The translations under genes were made by a program, and so were the position numbers. A stretch of DNA of 64,000 bases from Geobacter sp. UBA6151 (lineage in GTDB: Bacteria; Desulfobacterota; Desulfuromonadia; Geobacterales; Pseudopelobacteraceae): NCBI GenBank assembly GCA_002423105.1, contig DIUT01000027.1, positions 145,676 through 209,675 on the forward strand. Reading direction: 5' to 3'. Below the pieces are notes generated by a model. It searched no databases and was not told the origin of the DNA. It saw nothing but the letters and a program-made list of their open reading frames with translations. Within the stretch, counting starts at the first letter, position 1. Every line of letters starts with the position of its first letter. This document shows, piece by piece, positions 50,494-59,750 of the stretch.

Positions 50494-50679
50494 TCAAGCT
50501 TTCGTTTCGCCGCTGACAACCTGCTTGCCCTTGTAGGTACCGCAGGACGGGCAGACGCGGTGCGGCATCTTGGCTTCGTTGCACTGCGGACAGACAGACA
50601 GGTTCGGGACCGTCATGAAATCATGGGCACGCCGCATGTTCTTGCGGGATTTGGATGTCTTTTTCTTGGGTACTGCCAT
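50494..50679 (-). CDS. rpmF: 50S ribosomal protein L32
   Basis: A 61-residue basic protein with MAVPKKKTSKSRKNMRRAHD and a zinc-ribbon (CPQC, CPSC). Small exit-tunnel-side protein of the 50S subunit. In the yceD-rpmF-plsX order common to many bacteria. Confidence 0.97.
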   Translation of the reverse strand: MAVPKKKTSKSRKNMRRAHDFMTVPNLSVCPQCNEAKMPHRVCPSCGTYKGKQVVSGETKA

Positions 50680-50715
50680 GGCACTATGCTCCTTTGTGGC
50701 CGTTTTTGGCCGGTA

Positions 50716-51258
50716 TTAACTTCTGACCTTGAAATTTTTCAAGGCGGAAAACTTCGAATAAGCCTGTTCCTGGGCGCATCCGCATACCGTGGTATTGAGA
50801 TCCACACCACAGAAAGGACACAATCCCTTACAGGTTTCGCTGCAAAGCGGTTTCAGCGGGATAGTCAAAGCAACCTGCTCACCAATTTCCGGCAGCAAGT
50901 CAATCTCATCCCCCTCAAACACGGCTGAAATCAGGTCGCGCTCATCAAGCTCGACTTCGTCCTCATCATCGGCGCCGAGACCAGCTCCTTCACGAAAGAA
51001 AATGGTAAACTGCGACGAGACCACCCGGTCAAAGTCAGCCAGACAGCGGGAGCAGAGCAAGGAAACCGGCGCTGAAAGTGCCCCTTCAACCCTGTAGTGA
51101 TCCATCTCCCTGCCAGCATTTAACTCCACGGAAACCGGACCGTTAAAGCGGCATTCACCGGCCTGCGCCATTGAGGCCAGCACCGGAAAGGAATCAGCAG
51201 CTTCACAAAAGACAAACTGCCGAACCGTTTCCTTGATATGTTCGGTTCTGACTTTCAT
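50716..51258 (-). CDS. YceD/DUF177 family protein
   Basis: The 180-residue protein has LLCSRCL in the middle and a Cys-rich end (CSETCKGLCPFCG, CGC), the family's metal-site pattern. It is the usual upstream partner of rpmF and is linked to 23S rRNA processing or accumulation in other organisms; I infer the same here. ATG 51258 is supported by AGGAA eight nt upstream. Confidence 0.9.
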   Translation of the reverse strand: MKVRTEHIKETVRQFVFCEAADSFPVLASMAQAGECRFNGPVSVELNAGREMDHYRVEGALSAPVSLLCSRCLADFDRVVSSQFTIFFREGAGLGADDEDEVELDERDLISAVFEGDEIDLLPEIGEQVALTIPLKPLCSETCKGLCPFCGVDLNTTVCGCAQEQAYSKFSALKNFKVRS

Positions 51259-51320
51259 GCGGTGGTTTCCTGAATTGGTTGGTAAAGAAATGAGGTAATA
51301 GCCTGAAAATTGCAGGTTTG

Positions 51321-52814
51321 TCAAGAATTATTCAGTCTACCGTAGAGTCCGAGCTGTGCGGTAATGGCGCTCAAGCCGCCACTGGCTGGGAGTTCTGACC
51401 CGAAACGCCATTCCCAGTTACCGAGCGCCACGCCCGGACGATTCATCCTTGCTTCTGTTGAAAGAGCAAACAGATCCTGAAGAGGAATAATGGCCGTATC
51501 CGCCACCGACATCAGGGCCATCCTGATCAGATCCTCAGTGGTTGCAGCCCCTTCCTTGCCAAGGTACGTACCGATCCTTTGCCGGACATCGCTGCTCACG
51601 CTTGCCAGCCAGCCACTGGTGGTATCATTATCATGGGTGCCGGTATACACAACGGCATCCTGATCGTGGTTGTGGGGCAAATACGGATTTTGGGCATCGG
51701 AATCAAAGGCAAACTGCAGAATTTTCATACCTGGCAGCTTGAACTGTTCCCGCAACGCCTCAACATCAGGCGTGATAACGCCCAGATCCTCGGCAATGAA
51801 CGGCAAACCGCCAATGGCATTCTGTACCGCCTCAAAAAACCGGGAACCGGGCCCTGGTGCCCAGCAGCCGTTTTTCGCTGTGCATTCTTTTGCCTGCACC
51901 TGCCAGGCAGCGGCAAAACCGCGAAAATGGTCGATGCGCACCAGATCAAACAAGGCGATCATCTGGCGGATTCTGGCAATCCACCAGTCAAATCCCCGTT
52001 CTTCCATAACCTGCCAATCATATAGCGGGTTACCCCACAATTGCCCGGTATCGCTGAAATAATCCGGAGGCACGCCGGCCACCACCAGCGGTTTCCCTCG
52101 CCCATCCAGCAAGAACTGTTCCCGGTTGCACCAGACATCCGCCGAATCATGGGCAACAAAAATCGGCAGGTCACCAACAATTTTAATGTTAAGCTCACTA
52201 GCCCAGCCCCGCACTTGCTCCCACTGCCTGAAAAACTGCCATTGCCGGTATTTCTCACTGTTGATTTCCGGTCCCAGTCGCTGGAAGGCGCACTCCAGCG
52301 CCTCCGGTTTCCGGCGTGCGATATCAACGGGCCAGCGGGTCCAGGGCCGTTCCCGATAGTGCCGTTTCAAGGCACGAAACAGCGCATAGTCATGCAGCCA
52401 ATACGTCCTGTCGCAGAACTGCCGGAATTCAGCCTGCCGCTCCTGTGCTGCATTGGCAAAAAAACTTTCGGCAGCCTCACGCAGCAGCGCTTCCTTCCAT
52501 GGGATCAAGCGTTCGAAATCAACCCGGTCCTTGGGAAAATCAACCCCATGCAACCGGTCAGCCGGAAGATCCCCATCAGCCACCAGTTGTTCAAGATCAA
52601 TCAGCAGATGGTTTCCGGCAAAAGCGGAGTAAGCGGAATAGGGAGAATTCCCGGCAGCAGGCGGGGTGAGTGGTAGCACCTGCCAGAGCGAAAAACCGCT
52701 GTGGGAGAGAAACTCTAGAAATGCACGCAGATGTCTGCCCAAGGTGCCGATGCCGCAGACTCCGGGAAGTGACGTGGGATGCAGTAATACCCCTGCACGC
52801 CGATTTCGGGACAT
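51321..52814 (-). CDS. malQ: 4-alpha-glucanotransferase (amylomaltase, GH77)
   Basis: A 497-residue GH77 enzyme that transfers maltodextrin segments. RRAGVLLHPTSLPG, VRIDHFRGF (catalytic nucleophile Asp), FIAEDLGVITPDV (acid/base Glu) and YTGTHDNDTTSGW are conserved blocks. It lies upstream of yceD by 62 bp and is not near other glycogen genes; likely glycogen or maltodextrin turnover in the cytoplasm. Confidence 0.95.
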   Translation of the reverse strand: MSRNRRAGVLLHPTSLPGVCGIGTLGRHLRAFLEFLSHSGFSLWQVLPLTPPAAGNSPYSAYSAFAGNHLLIDLEQLVADGDLPADRLHGVDFPKDRVDFERLIPWKEALLREAAESFFANAAQERQAEFRQFCDRTYWLHDYALFRALKRHYRERPWTRWPVDIARRKPEALECAFQRLGPEINSEKYRQWQFFRQWEQVRGWASELNIKIVGDLPIFVAHDSADVWCNREQFLLDGRGKPLVVAGVPPDYFSDTGQLWGNPLYDWQVMEERGFDWWIARIRQMIALFDLVRIDHFRGFAAAWQVQAKECTAKNGCWAPGPGSRFFEAVQNAIGGLPFIAEDLGVITPDVEALREQFKLPGMKILQFAFDSDAQNPYLPHNHDQDAVVYTGTHDNDTTSGWLASVSSDVRQRIGTYLGKEGAATTEDLIRMALMSVADTAIIPLQDLFALSTEARMNRPGVALGNWEWRFGSELPASGGLSAITAQLGLYGRLNNS

Positions 52815-52865
52815 AAATCTCTCCTTTGTGTTACTGCGCTTGGCATTTTTTGCTTACAAAACAGA

Positions 52866-55496
52866 CTATTGGGCCTTTTGCCGCAACCGCGCCGCCCACT
52901 TCTCAATCTCCAGCAGCACAAACACCGCCAGTGCAGGCGCCACCGTCAGCAGTAGCAGTGTGCCGTCAAGAGCCACCGTCCGGAAAAATCCCTGCACCGC
53001 AGGCAGATATACTGCAACAACCTGTAACAGTACAACTGCCATAGCCATGGCAAGCAGCAACGGATTGGTGAACATGCCCATTGAATAAAATGAACAGCTG
53101 AAGGAACGTAACGCCATGGCCTGTGCCACCTGCGCCAAAGCCAGAGAGACAAACAGCACCGTCTGCCAGGGACCGTTCGCCTGCCAAACCATCCAGGTAA
53201 GGGCCATGCAGGAAGCGCCGATCAGGCTGCCGGTCAGCACAACATAGCGGATCGTCGAAGCATCAAATATCTGGCTGCCGCTGACAATGGGCGGTCTTTT
53301 CATAACATCCGGTTCAGGACGCTCCACCCCCATCCCCAAGCCAAGCAAACCGTCAGTCAGCAGATTCAGCCAAAGCAACTGCAACGGCGTAAGCGGCATC
53401 GGCAGCCCCAGGAACGGCAGCAGCAACACCGCCATGATTTTGCCAACATTTCCGGCCACGGAGAAAACCACAAACTTGCGTATGTTGTCGTAGATCGTCC
53501 GCCCTTCTTCAACAGCCGCAACAATCGTGGCGAAATTATCATCCAGAAGCACCATGTCCGACGCCTCGCGGGCCACATCGGTCCCCGCCCTGCCCATGGC
53601 CACCCCCACATCGGCCTTTTTCAGGGCAGGAGCGTCATTGACGCCATCACCGGTCATGGAGACCACCAGTCCCTGTTTCTGCAGCGACTCCACAATCTTA
53701 AGCTTGTGTTCCGGCGTCACCCTGGCATAGACGGATACCTGTGCCGTTGCTTCGTCAAACTGTTCCTGTGTCATACGCTCCAACTCTACCCCGGTAAGCA
53801 CCCCAGTTTCACCAGGAATTCCCACTTCACGAGCAATGGCCCGGGCGGTCAGAGGATGATCGCCGGTAATCATCACCGGCCTGATACCGGCAGACAGACA
53901 ACGCAACACCGCAGCCCGGGCTTCTGCCCGTGGCGGATCGGCAAGCGCTGCCAGGCCGATACAGCGGAAGCCGCTGCCAATGACATCAAGAGACAGGTCA
54001 GCATCAGGCGGCATAGAGCGGATAGCCAGGGCCAGCACCCGCTCTCCCTGCCCCGAACGTTGCTCGGCAGCCGCTTCAAGGGTCTGGCGGTCTGCATCGC
54101 CGATGGCGCCGGAACAGAGCTCCAGCACAGCGTCCAGCGCTCCCTTGGCAACAAGGAGCGTGCCGCTCTGCGGCAAATGCTCCAGGGGCCAGGGGCCAGC
54201 AGCCAGGGAGTGTACGGTAATCATTCGTTTGCTTGTAGAATCAAAGGGAATCTCGGATATTCGGGGGAACTGTTTCTCTATCTCTTCTCGAATAATTCCA
54301 CGGGCAGCTGCCGCTGCCAACAGCGCACCTTCAGTTGGATCACCGACAACAATTGTTTCACCTTGCTCAACCCGCAACTGTGCATCGTTACAAAGCACAC
54401 CTGCAAGAAGCAGTAACCTCTCACCCTGCTCTTGCGGAGCCTGCAAAACCTCCAGCCCGCTCAGGGTCATCCGATTTTCCGTCAGGGTTCCTGTCTTGTC
54501 GGTACAGATCACCGAAACCGATCCCAGGGTTTCCACGGCAGGCAGCCGCCGGATCAGGGCATGACGGCGCAGCATCCGTTGCGCGCCCAGGGCAAGGGTA
54601 ATGGTAACCACCGCCGGAAGCCCTTCAGGAATGGCTGCAACAGCCACACTGACCGCCATCATCAGCATCTCTTTCAGGTTTTCACCCCTCAGCAGCCCAA
54701 CTGCAAAAATCAGAGCCGCAATGGCAATGGAAACCACGGCCAGAACTTTGCCCAACCGGTCAAGACGCTTCTGCAGAGGGGTCCAGGACTGCCCCACCTT
54801 TTGCAGCATGACAGCGATTTTGCCAAGTTCCGTGGTCATGCCGGTGGCGGTCACCACCGCGACCGCGCGCCCAGCCGCAACCTGGGTCCCCATGAACAGC
54901 AGGTTACGGCGGTCCCCTAACACCGCCTCCGGGTCTGTCAGGACTTCGGTCAGTTTTTCAACCGCCTCCGATTCACCAGTCAAGAGCGACTCCTGCACCC
55001 GCAAAGCGTGGGCCTCCAACAGCCGGGCATCCGCCGGCGTAACAGTTCCGGCCTCCAGCAGCAGAATATCACCAGGCACCAGGTCAGGAGCAGGTATCTC
55101 CTGCGTCATACCGTCCCGGCGCACCCGTACCAGCGGCACCGCCATGCGGCGCAGGGCCGCAATGGCCCGTTCAGCCCGGTAATCCTGCACGAACCCCAGC
55201 AGGGCAAATAAAATAACAATGGCAAAGATAGCTGCCGCGTCCCGAAATGAACCAACCAGACCTGAAAGCAGGGCGGCGGCGACCAGGATAAGCGCCATGG
55301 TGGAAGTAAACTGTTCCCACAAAATTCTCCAGGGAGAACGTCCCTCCTCTTCCAGCAGTTCGTTGGCGCCATACTCAGCCAGACGTTTTTTGGCCTCTGC
55401 CGCTGACAGACCGGCAGCCGCGTCAGTCCCCAGAATTGATAACGTCTCCCCTGTTTCCAGTAGATGCCAGTCAGTACGGTTCATCAACGACACCAT
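52866..55496 (-). CDS. P-type cation ATPase, Ca2+-ATPase (P2) subfamily
   Basis: An 876-residue P-type pump. TGES (173-176), PEGLP in M4 (290-294), phosphorylation Asp333 in DKTGTLT, and MTGDGVNDAPALKKADVGVAMG are present. The M4 PEGLPAVVT and M6 WLNLLTDGLLGLGMG sequences place it with Ca2+-ATPases. In M5 the SERCA ligand Glu771 position is Lys (NVGKIMAVLL), which suggests a single Ca2+ site or altered stoichiometry. ATG 55496 has AGGAAGG just upstream; ATG 55484 is a possible alternative. A G/C-rich repeat encodes GPWPLEHLP near residue 430 in the nucleotide-binding domain. Confidence 0.92.
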   Translation of the reverse strand: MVSLMNRTDWHLLETGETLSILGTDAAAGLSAAEAKKRLAEYGANELLEEEGRSPWRILWEQFTSTMALILVAAALLSGLVGSFRDAAAIFAIVILFALLGFVQDYRAERAIAALRRMAVPLVRVRRDGMTQEIPAPDLVPGDILLLEAGTVTPADARLLEAHALRVQESLLTGESEAVEKLTEVLTDPEAVLGDRRNLLFMGTQVAAGRAVAVVTATGMTTELGKIAVMLQKVGQSWTPLQKRLDRLGKVLAVVSIAIAALIFAVGLLRGENLKEMLMMAVSVAVAAIPEGLPAVVTITLALGAQRMLRRHALIRRLPAVETLGSVSVICTDKTGTLTENRMTLSGLEVLQAPQEQGERLLLLAGVLCNDAQLRVEQGETIVVGDPTEGALLAAAAARGIIREEIEKQFPRISEIPFDSTSKRMITVHSLAAGPWPLEHLPQSGTLLVAKGALDAVLELCSGAIGDADRQTLEAAAEQRSGQGERVLALAIRSMPPDADLSLDVIGSGFRCIGLAALADPPRAEARAAVLRCLSAGIRPVMITGDHPLTARAIAREVGIPGETGVLTGVELERMTQEQFDEATAQVSVYARVTPEHKLKIVESLQKQGLVVSMTGDGVNDAPALKKADVGVAMGRAGTDVAREASDMVLLDDNFATIVAAVEEGRTIYDNIRKFVVFSVAGNVGKIMAVLLLPFLGLPMPLTPLQLLWLNLLTDGLLGLGMGVERPEPDVMKRPPIVSGSQIFDASTIRYVVLTGSLIGASCMALTWMVWQANGPWQTVLFVSLALAQVAQAMALRSFSCSFYSMGMFTNPLLLAMAMAVVLLQVVAVYLPAVQGFFRTVALDGTLLLLTVAPALAVFVLLEIEKWAARLRQKAQ
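54181..54206. repeat. GGGGCCA-type repeat, copy B (inside the P-ATPase gene)
   Basis: The core CCAGGGGCCAGGGGCC recurs here, in frame on the minus strand, inside the nucleotide-binding domain. Compare 8971-9000 and 58272-58300. Confidence 0.8.
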
Positions 55497-55541
55497 AATC
55501 CTTCCTGTTGCAATTCCGGGCAATACCGGTACAATCCGGCC

Positions 55542-55697
55542 ATGTCCAAACCGACCGCACTACTTCTCATCGTCTATGTTCTGGCCATTATCGGCTATTC
55601 CACCTGGCAGATGTTCAACGGTAATCTTGAAGCCGCATTCTCCTCGCTGCCATTTCTGGTGATCGCCTATCTGTTTGTCAAACCCTGGAAACGGTGA
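55542..55697 (+). CDS. 51-residue membrane protein, unknown function
   Basis: From ATG 55542 the product is 51 residues with two hydrophobic segments (about 5-20 and 32-46) and a basic end (KPWKR). It fills the space between the divergent P-ATPase gene (45 bp away) and the convergent radical SAM gene (it ends at the base before it). The ribosome site is weak (GG 3 nt upstream). The even hydrophobic pattern argues for a real gene, but the call is tentative. Confidence 0.5.
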   Translation: MSKPTALLLIVYVLAIIGYSTWQMFNGNLEAAFSSLPFLVIAYLFVKPWKR

Positions 55698-56819
55698 TCA
55701 GACCTTAACAATCCAGGCCGCATCCTCAAGCACCGACAGCAATGAATCCCTGGTGGCTTTCGTGGCCAGCTTCCCCACGGCAGCAACCGGTTTCCCTCTT
55801 TTAAACTCCTGCCAGGCATCATGCAGGGAAACACCCACATGGTGCAGCAAGCTTGAATCCCGGTAACAGTCGATCATGCAGATGGTGCAATCGTCCCGAA
55901 CCGTCTTCGAGACATCAAACTCCGCGACCTTGCAGATCGGCTCATGCCAGTACTGGCAGCGCCACAGGTCCGAATTCCAGTCAACATAAAAATACCTGAA
56001 CCCACCATAGCAGGGGTAACGCTGCGGTTCTTTTCTGAGAAAACGCTGCATCTCCTCAAGAGAGCGGGTCGGGTTCAACACTCGTATCCGGCGCTTTATC
56101 TTCTTGATCTTGTCGAATTCGGCAACCAGTTCATCATCGCTGAAGTTCATCAGCTCACTATCGGTCTGTGCCAGATTGCTGGAGCCAAGCTGGCGGCAGG
56201 GATAGGAAAAGGTCACCCATTTGAAACCCAAGGACTTCAGAAAATCCGGCAGTAGCTCATAATCAACCAAGCGGCTCATGGTCACCGACGCTGTTGCTGA
56301 AATCCCGCAACTGGCTGCAACAACATTGGCCTCCTTAATCTTGTTACAGACGCCGGGCAGACCGCGATTATCCTCATGAACTGTGGCATCGGCCGCATCT
56401 ATGGAGATGACCAGACCGGACAACCCCACCCCGGCAAGGTCAGTGATCCTCTTCTCCGACAGCAGGCCGCCGTTGGTGACCAGCATGACGTTCATGTCAA
56501 GCGACCTGGCTCGCATTATGATCGGTAGCAGTTCGGGATGCATCAGCGGTTCACCGCCGGAAAGCACCAGATAGCGGACACCGTGCCGGTACAAAACGTC
56601 TATAGCCTCAAACGCCCGCTCCACCGGCATATGACCGCCTGCTTCACGGTCGTAGATATCCCGAGAAAACCCGCAAAAACCGCAACCGGCATTGCAGATC
56701 GGCGTTATGGACAAGACGCTGAAACCAGGACCACCTTCATCAAGCACCATACTCAGCGTACCACGTGTATCAACGATAGGCAGATGGTACTCTGCCGACT
56801 TTCTTTCATGATTTTCCAA
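55698..56819 (-). CDS. Radical SAM protein with C-terminal Cys cluster (SPASM-like)
   Basis: The 373-residue protein has the radical SAM motif CNAGCGFC (Cys42, Cys46, Cys49), LSGGEPLMHPE and LVTNGG. The C-terminal part contains Cys residues at PCYGGFR, WRCQYW, EPICK, DDCTICMIDC, the pattern of a SPASM/Twitch domain with auxiliary Fe-S clusters. Such enzymes modify peptides or small substrates; no precursor peptide gene is seen nearby. TTG start at 56819 is the best fit to the frame; ATG at residue 24 (56750) would cut into the fold's beginning. Divergent from the MMPL exporter gene. Confidence 0.82.
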   Translation of the reverse strand: MENHERKSAEYHLPIVDTRGTLSMVLDEGGPGFSVLSITPICNAGCGFCGFSRDIYDREAGGHMPVERAFEAIDVLYRHGVRYLVLSGGEPLMHPELLPIIMRARSLDMNVMLVTNGGLLSEKRITDLAGVGLSGLVISIDAADATVHEDNRGLPGVCNKIKEANVVAASCGISATASVTMSRLVDYELLPDFLKSLGFKWVTFSYPCRQLGSSNLAQTDSELMNFSDDELVAEFDKIKKIKRRIRVLNPTRSLEEMQRFLRKEPQRYPCYGGFRYFYVDWNSDLWRCQYWHEPICKVAEFDVSKTVRDDCTICMIDCYRDSSLLHHVGVSLHDAWQEFKRGKPVAAVGKLATKATRDSLLSVLEDAAWIVKV

Positions 56820-56904
56820 GCCGATGCACCATAATCCCTGTTAGTTTTTGGACATAGTAGTATAGCCACCCTTATCTGTAAAGGCCAGGCGGCATTCTTT
56901 TCAA

Positions 56905-56933
56905 TTGCAATTACTCTGCATTTATCTGATAAA
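56905..56933 (+). promoter_or_regulatory. Candidate promoter of the MMPL exporter gene
   Basis: TTGCAA (56905-56910) and, 16-17 bp further, TGATAA/GATAAA (56927-56933) give a weak sigma70-like promoter about 30 bp before the GTG start. The 146-bp gap also holds the start of the divergent radical SAM gene. Confidence 0.35.
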
Positions 56934-56965
56934 AACGACGTAATCATTTTAAGGAGATCTCTGCT

Positions 56966-59641
56966 GTGTCCCCCATTAAACAATCCAATCGTTTGACCTC
57001 CCTTATCATCCGTTTTCCAAAGATTGTCGTAGTATTGTCGCTGATGCTGTCCGCTTTGTGCGTCTTCTACACAGCCAATAAACTTGAATTCCTGACCGGC
57101 CGCGACGATCTGATGCCACGCAATGCGCCGTTTCAAGTGGAGTACCGCGAATTCAGCAAAAACTTTGGTGACCAGGATGAGATCGTGGTGGTTATTGAAG
57201 CCGACGACCCGCTGCTTGCCTCCCGCTTCAGCGACGCACTTCACCAGCGCCTGACAAACGACAGCGGTCTTTTCAAGGAACTGCTCTATCCCGGTGGCCT
57301 ACCCTACTTCCGCCAGAACGGTCTGTTGTTCATGCCGCTGGAAGAATTGCACGGCATGCGCCGCACTCTGGAAATGGCTAAGCCAATGCTGAAAGAGCTT
57401 GCCACATCACCATCCATAAAGACGCTCTTCAGTTCGCTGACCGGACAGATTGACGACTATCTCCAACGCCCCTCCGCCGAAAAACTGGAACGCCTCACCT
57501 TTATGCTCTCCACACTGGACAAGGGCTTTGCCGGCTTTGACGGCAAACAGTCAGCCCTTTCAATGGACTCCTTCCTGAAAGGCAGCAGTGATACGCCATC
57601 AATGCTGGAAAATGCAGGCCGTCAACAGGTCATCGCCATACGCCCCGTCAAGGAACAGGGCAGCTTTGTGCCGTCGGAACGGGCGATCCTCAAAGTGCGT
57701 GCGGAATTAGGGGAACTGCTGCGTAAACCTGAATTCAAGGGGGTCACCGCAGGCTTGACCGGTGTACCGGTACTGGAGTTTGAGGAAATGCGCTCCAGCA
57801 TGAAGGATATGGAAATCGCCGCAGCTCTTTCACTGGTCCTGACCGTTATTCTGCTGCTGTTTGCCTTCCGTGGCCTGCGCAACACCATTGCCGCCATGGT
57901 CACCCTGCTGGCGGGCATCTGCCTGGCCTTCGGCTTCGCCACCCTGGTTGTGGGACACCTGAATATCCTCTCCATGGCCTTTGCCATCATGCTGGTCGGC
58001 CTGGGGGTGGAGTACGGCATTCAGGTGGTTCTGCGCTACCAGGAAGAGCTCCGGGGCAATCACAGCATGACCGAGGCGCTGGAAACGGGAATGGTGGCCA
58101 ACGTCAGACCGATACTGCTGGCAGCCCTGACCACTGCCCTGGCCTTTCTTACCTTCGTGCTCACTGACTTCAAAGGCATAGCGGAGCTGGGCATCATTGC
58201 GGCTGGCGGCATCTGCGCCTGTGTGCTGGCAACCTTCACCGTCTTGCCTGCCATGCTGGTGCTGATGAATCGGGGGCCAGGGGCCAGGGGCCAGGAACCA
58301 GTAAAAGCTGAAAAACAGAACCAAATGGCTAGCAAGTTGGAAATTCTGTTTCAGAGGCCGGGATTGATCGTAGGTGCCACAGCCCTGCTGGCGCTGCTTG
58401 GAACAGTGGCTTTGTTCAGGGTGCCCTTTGACTTCAATATGATGAACCTGCAGGCCAAGGGACTTGAACCGGTGCGCTATGCCTACAAGCTGATGCGCAG
58501 CAAGGAAAATGCCGGATACTTTGGCGTAGCCATGGCAAAGGACCGGAATGAGGCTGCATCTCTGACCGCCAGGCTGGAAAAACTGCCTGCGGTAAGCCAT
58601 GTGGTCAGCCTGCTCTCCCTGGTACCGGATCGGCAACCGGAGAAACTGGCGGAACTGGCCCGGATGCAGCGGGTCATGACCGACATTACACCCGGCAGCT
58701 ACGAGGAAAACTTAAGTCCGATGGAGTTACCGGCAGTATTTGAAGCGTTCCACGAGCAGGTTGAAAAGCTGAAAGCGCGGCTGGAGGCAGAAAAATCTGC
58801 GCAGGCACAAGCGGCTACCCATTTTTCAGACACCCTGAACCGTTTTTTCAAGGAGCTGGAGAAGGAAAAGGACGGCAACGCAGTGGTCATGCTGCGTGAC
58901 CTGCAACAGGCCATGTTTGCGCCATTGCCGGAAAAGCTGCTCCTGTTGAAGGAGAGCCTGAAAGCCCGGCCAGTGGCTGAGCAGGACGTGCCCCAATCCC
59001 TGAAAAATCGCTTTATCGGCAAGGACGGCAGGCTGCTGCTGCAAATAGTGCCGAAGCAGGAAATTTTCGACAAGAAACCGCTGGCAGAGTTTGTCGGCCA
59101 GATAAAAAGTGTGGTACCCAATGCCACCGGCGAACCGGTCAGCGTGTACGAATCAATGATGATTCTGCAAAACTCCTATCTGATGGCATTTCTTTACGCC
59201 TTCTGCGGCGTCGTCGTCATTTTGCTGCTGGCTTTCCGCAGCATAAAAGCCACGCTGCTGGGAATTGCCCCGCTGGCAGCGGGATTGCTGATCATGGTTG
59301 GCGGAATGTGGCTGTTCGGCCTGACCTTCAACGTTGCCAACATCATTGTCATGCCGTTGCTTCTGGGGGTGGGGATAGATTCGGCCATCTACATCATTGC
59401 CCGCTACCGCAATGACGGCGGCTCACCGGTGGCAGCAGTGCGCAGCTCCGCAGGGGTGGGGGTCTTTCTCAACGCCCTGACCATCCTGTTCAGCTTCGGC
59501 GCTCTGATGGTGGCCAGCCACCAGGGAGTATTCTCCATCGGTGCGGTGATGTCCCTGGGGATGATTGCCATTGTTCTGGCGTTTCTGATATTTCTGCCGG
59601 CACTGCTGTTGCTGGTTGATAAGCAGAGGAAACAGGGGTGA
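56966..59641 (+). CDS. MMPL/RND-family hydrophobe exporter (HpnN-like)
   Basis: An 891-residue inner-membrane transporter with two repeats of one helix, a large periplasmic domain and five helices (first half about 15-460, second about 470-885). NILSMAFAIMLVGLGVEYGIQVVLRYQEE and the matching IIVMPLLLGVGIDSAIYIIARYR carry the Asp/Glu residues of the proton relay; the first half has Glu in place of Asp. Its size and the FLTGRDDLMPRNAPF start fit the HpnN/hydrophobe-exporter group linked to hopanoid transport, though no hpn gene is present. GTG 56966 has AAGGAG nine nt upstream. The inter-repeat linker at residues 436-444 is encoded by a G/C-rich repeat. Confidence 0.88.
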   Translation: MSPIKQSNRLTSLIIRFPKIVVVLSLMLSALCVFYTANKLEFLTGRDDLMPRNAPFQVEYREFSKNFGDQDEIVVVIEADDPLLASRFSDALHQRLTNDSGLFKELLYPGGLPYFRQNGLLFMPLEELHGMRRTLEMAKPMLKELATSPSIKTLFSSLTGQIDDYLQRPSAEKLERLTFMLSTLDKGFAGFDGKQSALSMDSFLKGSSDTPSMLENAGRQQVIAIRPVKEQGSFVPSERAILKVRAELGELLRKPEFKGVTAGLTGVPVLEFEEMRSSMKDMEIAAALSLVLTVILLLFAFRGLRNTIAAMVTLLAGICLAFGFATLVVGHLNILSMAFAIMLVGLGVEYGIQVVLRYQEELRGNHSMTEALETGMVANVRPILLAALTTALAFLTFVLTDFKGIAELGIIAAGGICACVLATFTVLPAMLVLMNRGPGARGQEPVKAEKQNQMASKLEILFQRPGLIVGATALLALLGTVALFRVPFDFNMMNLQAKGLEPVRYAYKLMRSKENAGYFGVAMAKDRNEAASLTARLEKLPAVSHVVSLLSLVPDRQPEKLAELARMQRVMTDITPGSYEENLSPMELPAVFEAFHEQVEKLKARLEAEKSAQAQAATHFSDTLNRFFKELEKEKDGNAVVMLRDLQQAMFAPLPEKLLLLKESLKARPVAEQDVPQSLKNRFIGKDGRLLLQIVPKQEIFDKKPLAEFVGQIKSVVPNATGEPVSVYESMMILQNSYLMAFLYAFCGVVVILLLAFRSIKATLLGIAPLAAGLLIMVGGMWLFGLTFNVANIIVMPLLLGVGIDSAIYIIARYRNDGGSPVAAVRSSAGVGVFLNALTILFSFGALMVASHQGVFSIGAVMSLGMIAIVLAFLIFLPALLLLVDKQRKQG
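58272..58300. repeat. GGGGCCA-type repeat, copy C (inside the MMPL exporter gene)
   Basis: Three GGGGCCA units lie in frame and encode GPGARGQEP in the cytoplasmic linker between the two transporter halves. Same core as copies at 8971 and 54181. Confidence 0.8.
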
Positions 59642-59750
59642 CCCTTTCGAAAGTCCCCATCCGGTATGCTGAAGTGTCTGTTTTTGCTCTCTGGTTTTGC
59701 TTCATGCTCTGTGCTATCGTCATGCCGGTTTCAAGGATAGGGAGTTCTGC

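Noticed and set aside
55698..56819. HpnH (adenosylhopene transferase) for the radical SAM protein
   Set aside because: The CNAGCGFC motif context and the C-terminal Cys cluster differ from HpnH, and no other hopanoid gene is near despite the HpnN-like exporter.
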